From NCBI GenBank assembly GCA_002413665.1, contig DHXK01000262.1, positions 1 through 12,423 of the forward strand: a stretch of 12,423 nucleotides of DNA. Direction: 5' to 3'. The translations under genes were made by a program, and so were the position numbers. The first letter of the stretch is position 1. Each line of letters starts with the position of its first letter. The stretch is from Legionellales bacterium UBA5158 (GTDB lineage: Bacteria; Pseudomonadota; Gammaproteobacteria; DSM-16500). Positions 11,727 through 12,423 of the stretch are shown one piece after another. The notes below the pieces were generated by a model that saw only the letters and a list, made by a program, of their open reading frames with translations, had not been told where the DNA came from and did not search any database.

Positions 11727-12423
11727 ACGCGAGTTTCCGATATTTATTAATGACAAGCGCATTAAAAGTGGCATGAATAAAAATGGGCGTCACAATGGTT
11801 TTAGTGATGAGGAAAGACAACAAACAAAATATACCTAATATAAACTTTGTTAATATGTGTACATTGCCTAGGTTGAGATGATTTAAAGCAAATATAAACG
11901 TGACAACAATCAAAATAGATATGCTCGCGCTAGGACTTAGTAAGCTAATGCATAATGCGGTTAGAAAACCTCGATACAGAATTTCTTCAAGCACACCTAC
12001 CATAATAATAGGAAAATAAGATGGCTGATAAGGTGTTTTTATAAACTCTTTTTTTGTATTACCTAAAATATTTTTTATTGATATTGCACTCATGTTGCTA
12101 ATCGTTGGTGAAGCAAGCAATGAGTTTCGTAATAATAAAATTATAGATGATTCCAACTTAATACATACATAACCAATAAGCATACCTATCGCTGCGCCTA
12201 CAAGTTGCATCTCGGGTGTAGCATCAATCAGTGAACGCCAAGAAACTACTGAACAACCCAGAAGAACAATCAGAAATTTTGTTATTAAATTTACATCTAT
12301 CAATTGCAAATTAAATTTATTACGTCCTCGCTCATAAAGATGATTAGAAATAAAAAAACTTCCCAAGGTTAATGTAACCAAGCTAGTGATTGCATAATTG
12401 TCATGGGTAAGGATGCGGAATAT
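11719..12423 (-). CDS. CPBP-family intramembrane protease-like protein (first of two), cut by the window edge
   Basis: The frame is open to the right edge, so 234 residues are visible and the true start is probably outside. A TTG at 12381 could be a start but has no ribosome binding site and would cut into the first membrane segment (AITSLVTLTLGSFFI). All three CPBP motifs are complete: Glu146-Glu147-x-x-x-Arg151 in GVLEEILYRGFL, Phe178-x-x-x-His182 in FALNHLNLG, and His217-x-x-x-Asn221 in FIHATFNAL, numbered from the edge. This matches the classic catalytic set of the family, unlike its downstream neighbour, so it is the likelier active protease. It leads the visible part of the operon and overlaps the second CPBP gene by 8 bases. 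The two differ clearly in sequence, so they are not a recent tandem duplicate. Confidence 0.82.
   Translation of the reverse strand: MFRILTHDNYAITSLVTLTLGSFFISNHLYERGRNKFNLQLIDVNLITKFLIVLLGCSVVSWRSLIDATPEMQLVGAAIGMLIGYVCIKLESSIILLLRNSLLASPTISNMSAISIKNILGNTKKEFIKTPYQPSYFPIIMVGVLEEILYRGFLTALCISLLSPSASISILIVVTFIFALNHLNLGNVHILTKFILGIFCLLSFLITKTIVTPIFIHATFNALVINKYRKLAYD

Noticed and set aside
12379..12381. TTG start that would make the first CPBP gene complete
   Set aside because: The frame stays open to the window edge, the TTG has no ribosome binding site, and it would truncate the first membrane segment.
1..12423. CRISPR array, tRNA or rRNA genes, intact insertion sequences
   Set aside because: No regularly spaced repeats, no cloverleaf or rRNA-like stretches and no transposase were seen on reading both strands; a covariance or IS search was not possible here.

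Overview
The window comes from an AT-rich gammaproteobacterium. The protein styles (ATP-dependent PEP carboxykinase, proteobacterial HigA, Cu(I) P-type ATPase, CopA/CopB-type copper proteins) would suit a Legionella/Coxiella-like lineage. That placement is an inference from the look of the proteins, not from a marker gene.

Layout. (1) Positions 1-627 hold the 5' part of pckA (minus strand), cut by the left edge. (2) Positions 628-1642 are a loose accessory stretch. It holds a HigA-type antitoxin (942-1244) with no visible toxin, flanked by two near-identical palindromic operator-like sites, plus short open stretches that look like gene remnants. (3) Positions 1643-7496 are a divergent copper-resistance module. 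Leftward lie a 46-residue Met/His-rich membrane peptide (4316-4456, previously easy to miss), a Cu(I)-exporting P-type ATPase (copA) and a membrane-anchored cupredoxin that overlaps copA by 4 bp. Rightward lies a 919-residue protein in which a CopA/PcoA-type multicopper oxidase is joined in a single frame to a CopB/PcoB-type outer-membrane beta-barrel. (4) Positions 7497-7949 hold a decayed GHKL-ATPase C-terminus with one in-frame TGA, followed by a truncated STAS-like (DUF4325-type) gene. (5) Positions 7950-12423 are a tightly packed minus-strand operon running off the right edge: CPBP-family membrane protein, second CPBP-family membrane protein, luciferase-like flavin monooxygenase (LLM), MATE exporter, and a small cysteine-containing beta-helix (bactofilin-like) protein.

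How the genes work together. The copper module covers export from the cytosol (ATPase), handling at the inner-membrane outer face (cupredoxin, Met/His peptide) and periplasmic oxidation of Cu(I) physically tethered to the outer membrane (the fusion). The right-hand operon has the parts list of a small modification-and-export pathway: a tailoring oxygenase, a drug/metabolite exporter and two membrane protease-like proteins. Its substrate cannot be read from this window.

The least ordinary items are the oxidase-barrel fusion with a Sec-type rather than Tat-type signal, the small leader peptide with a decayed sister copy across the divergent promoter, the HigA operator pair whose differences preserve dyad symmetry, and the LLM/MATE/CPBP/beta-helix operon.
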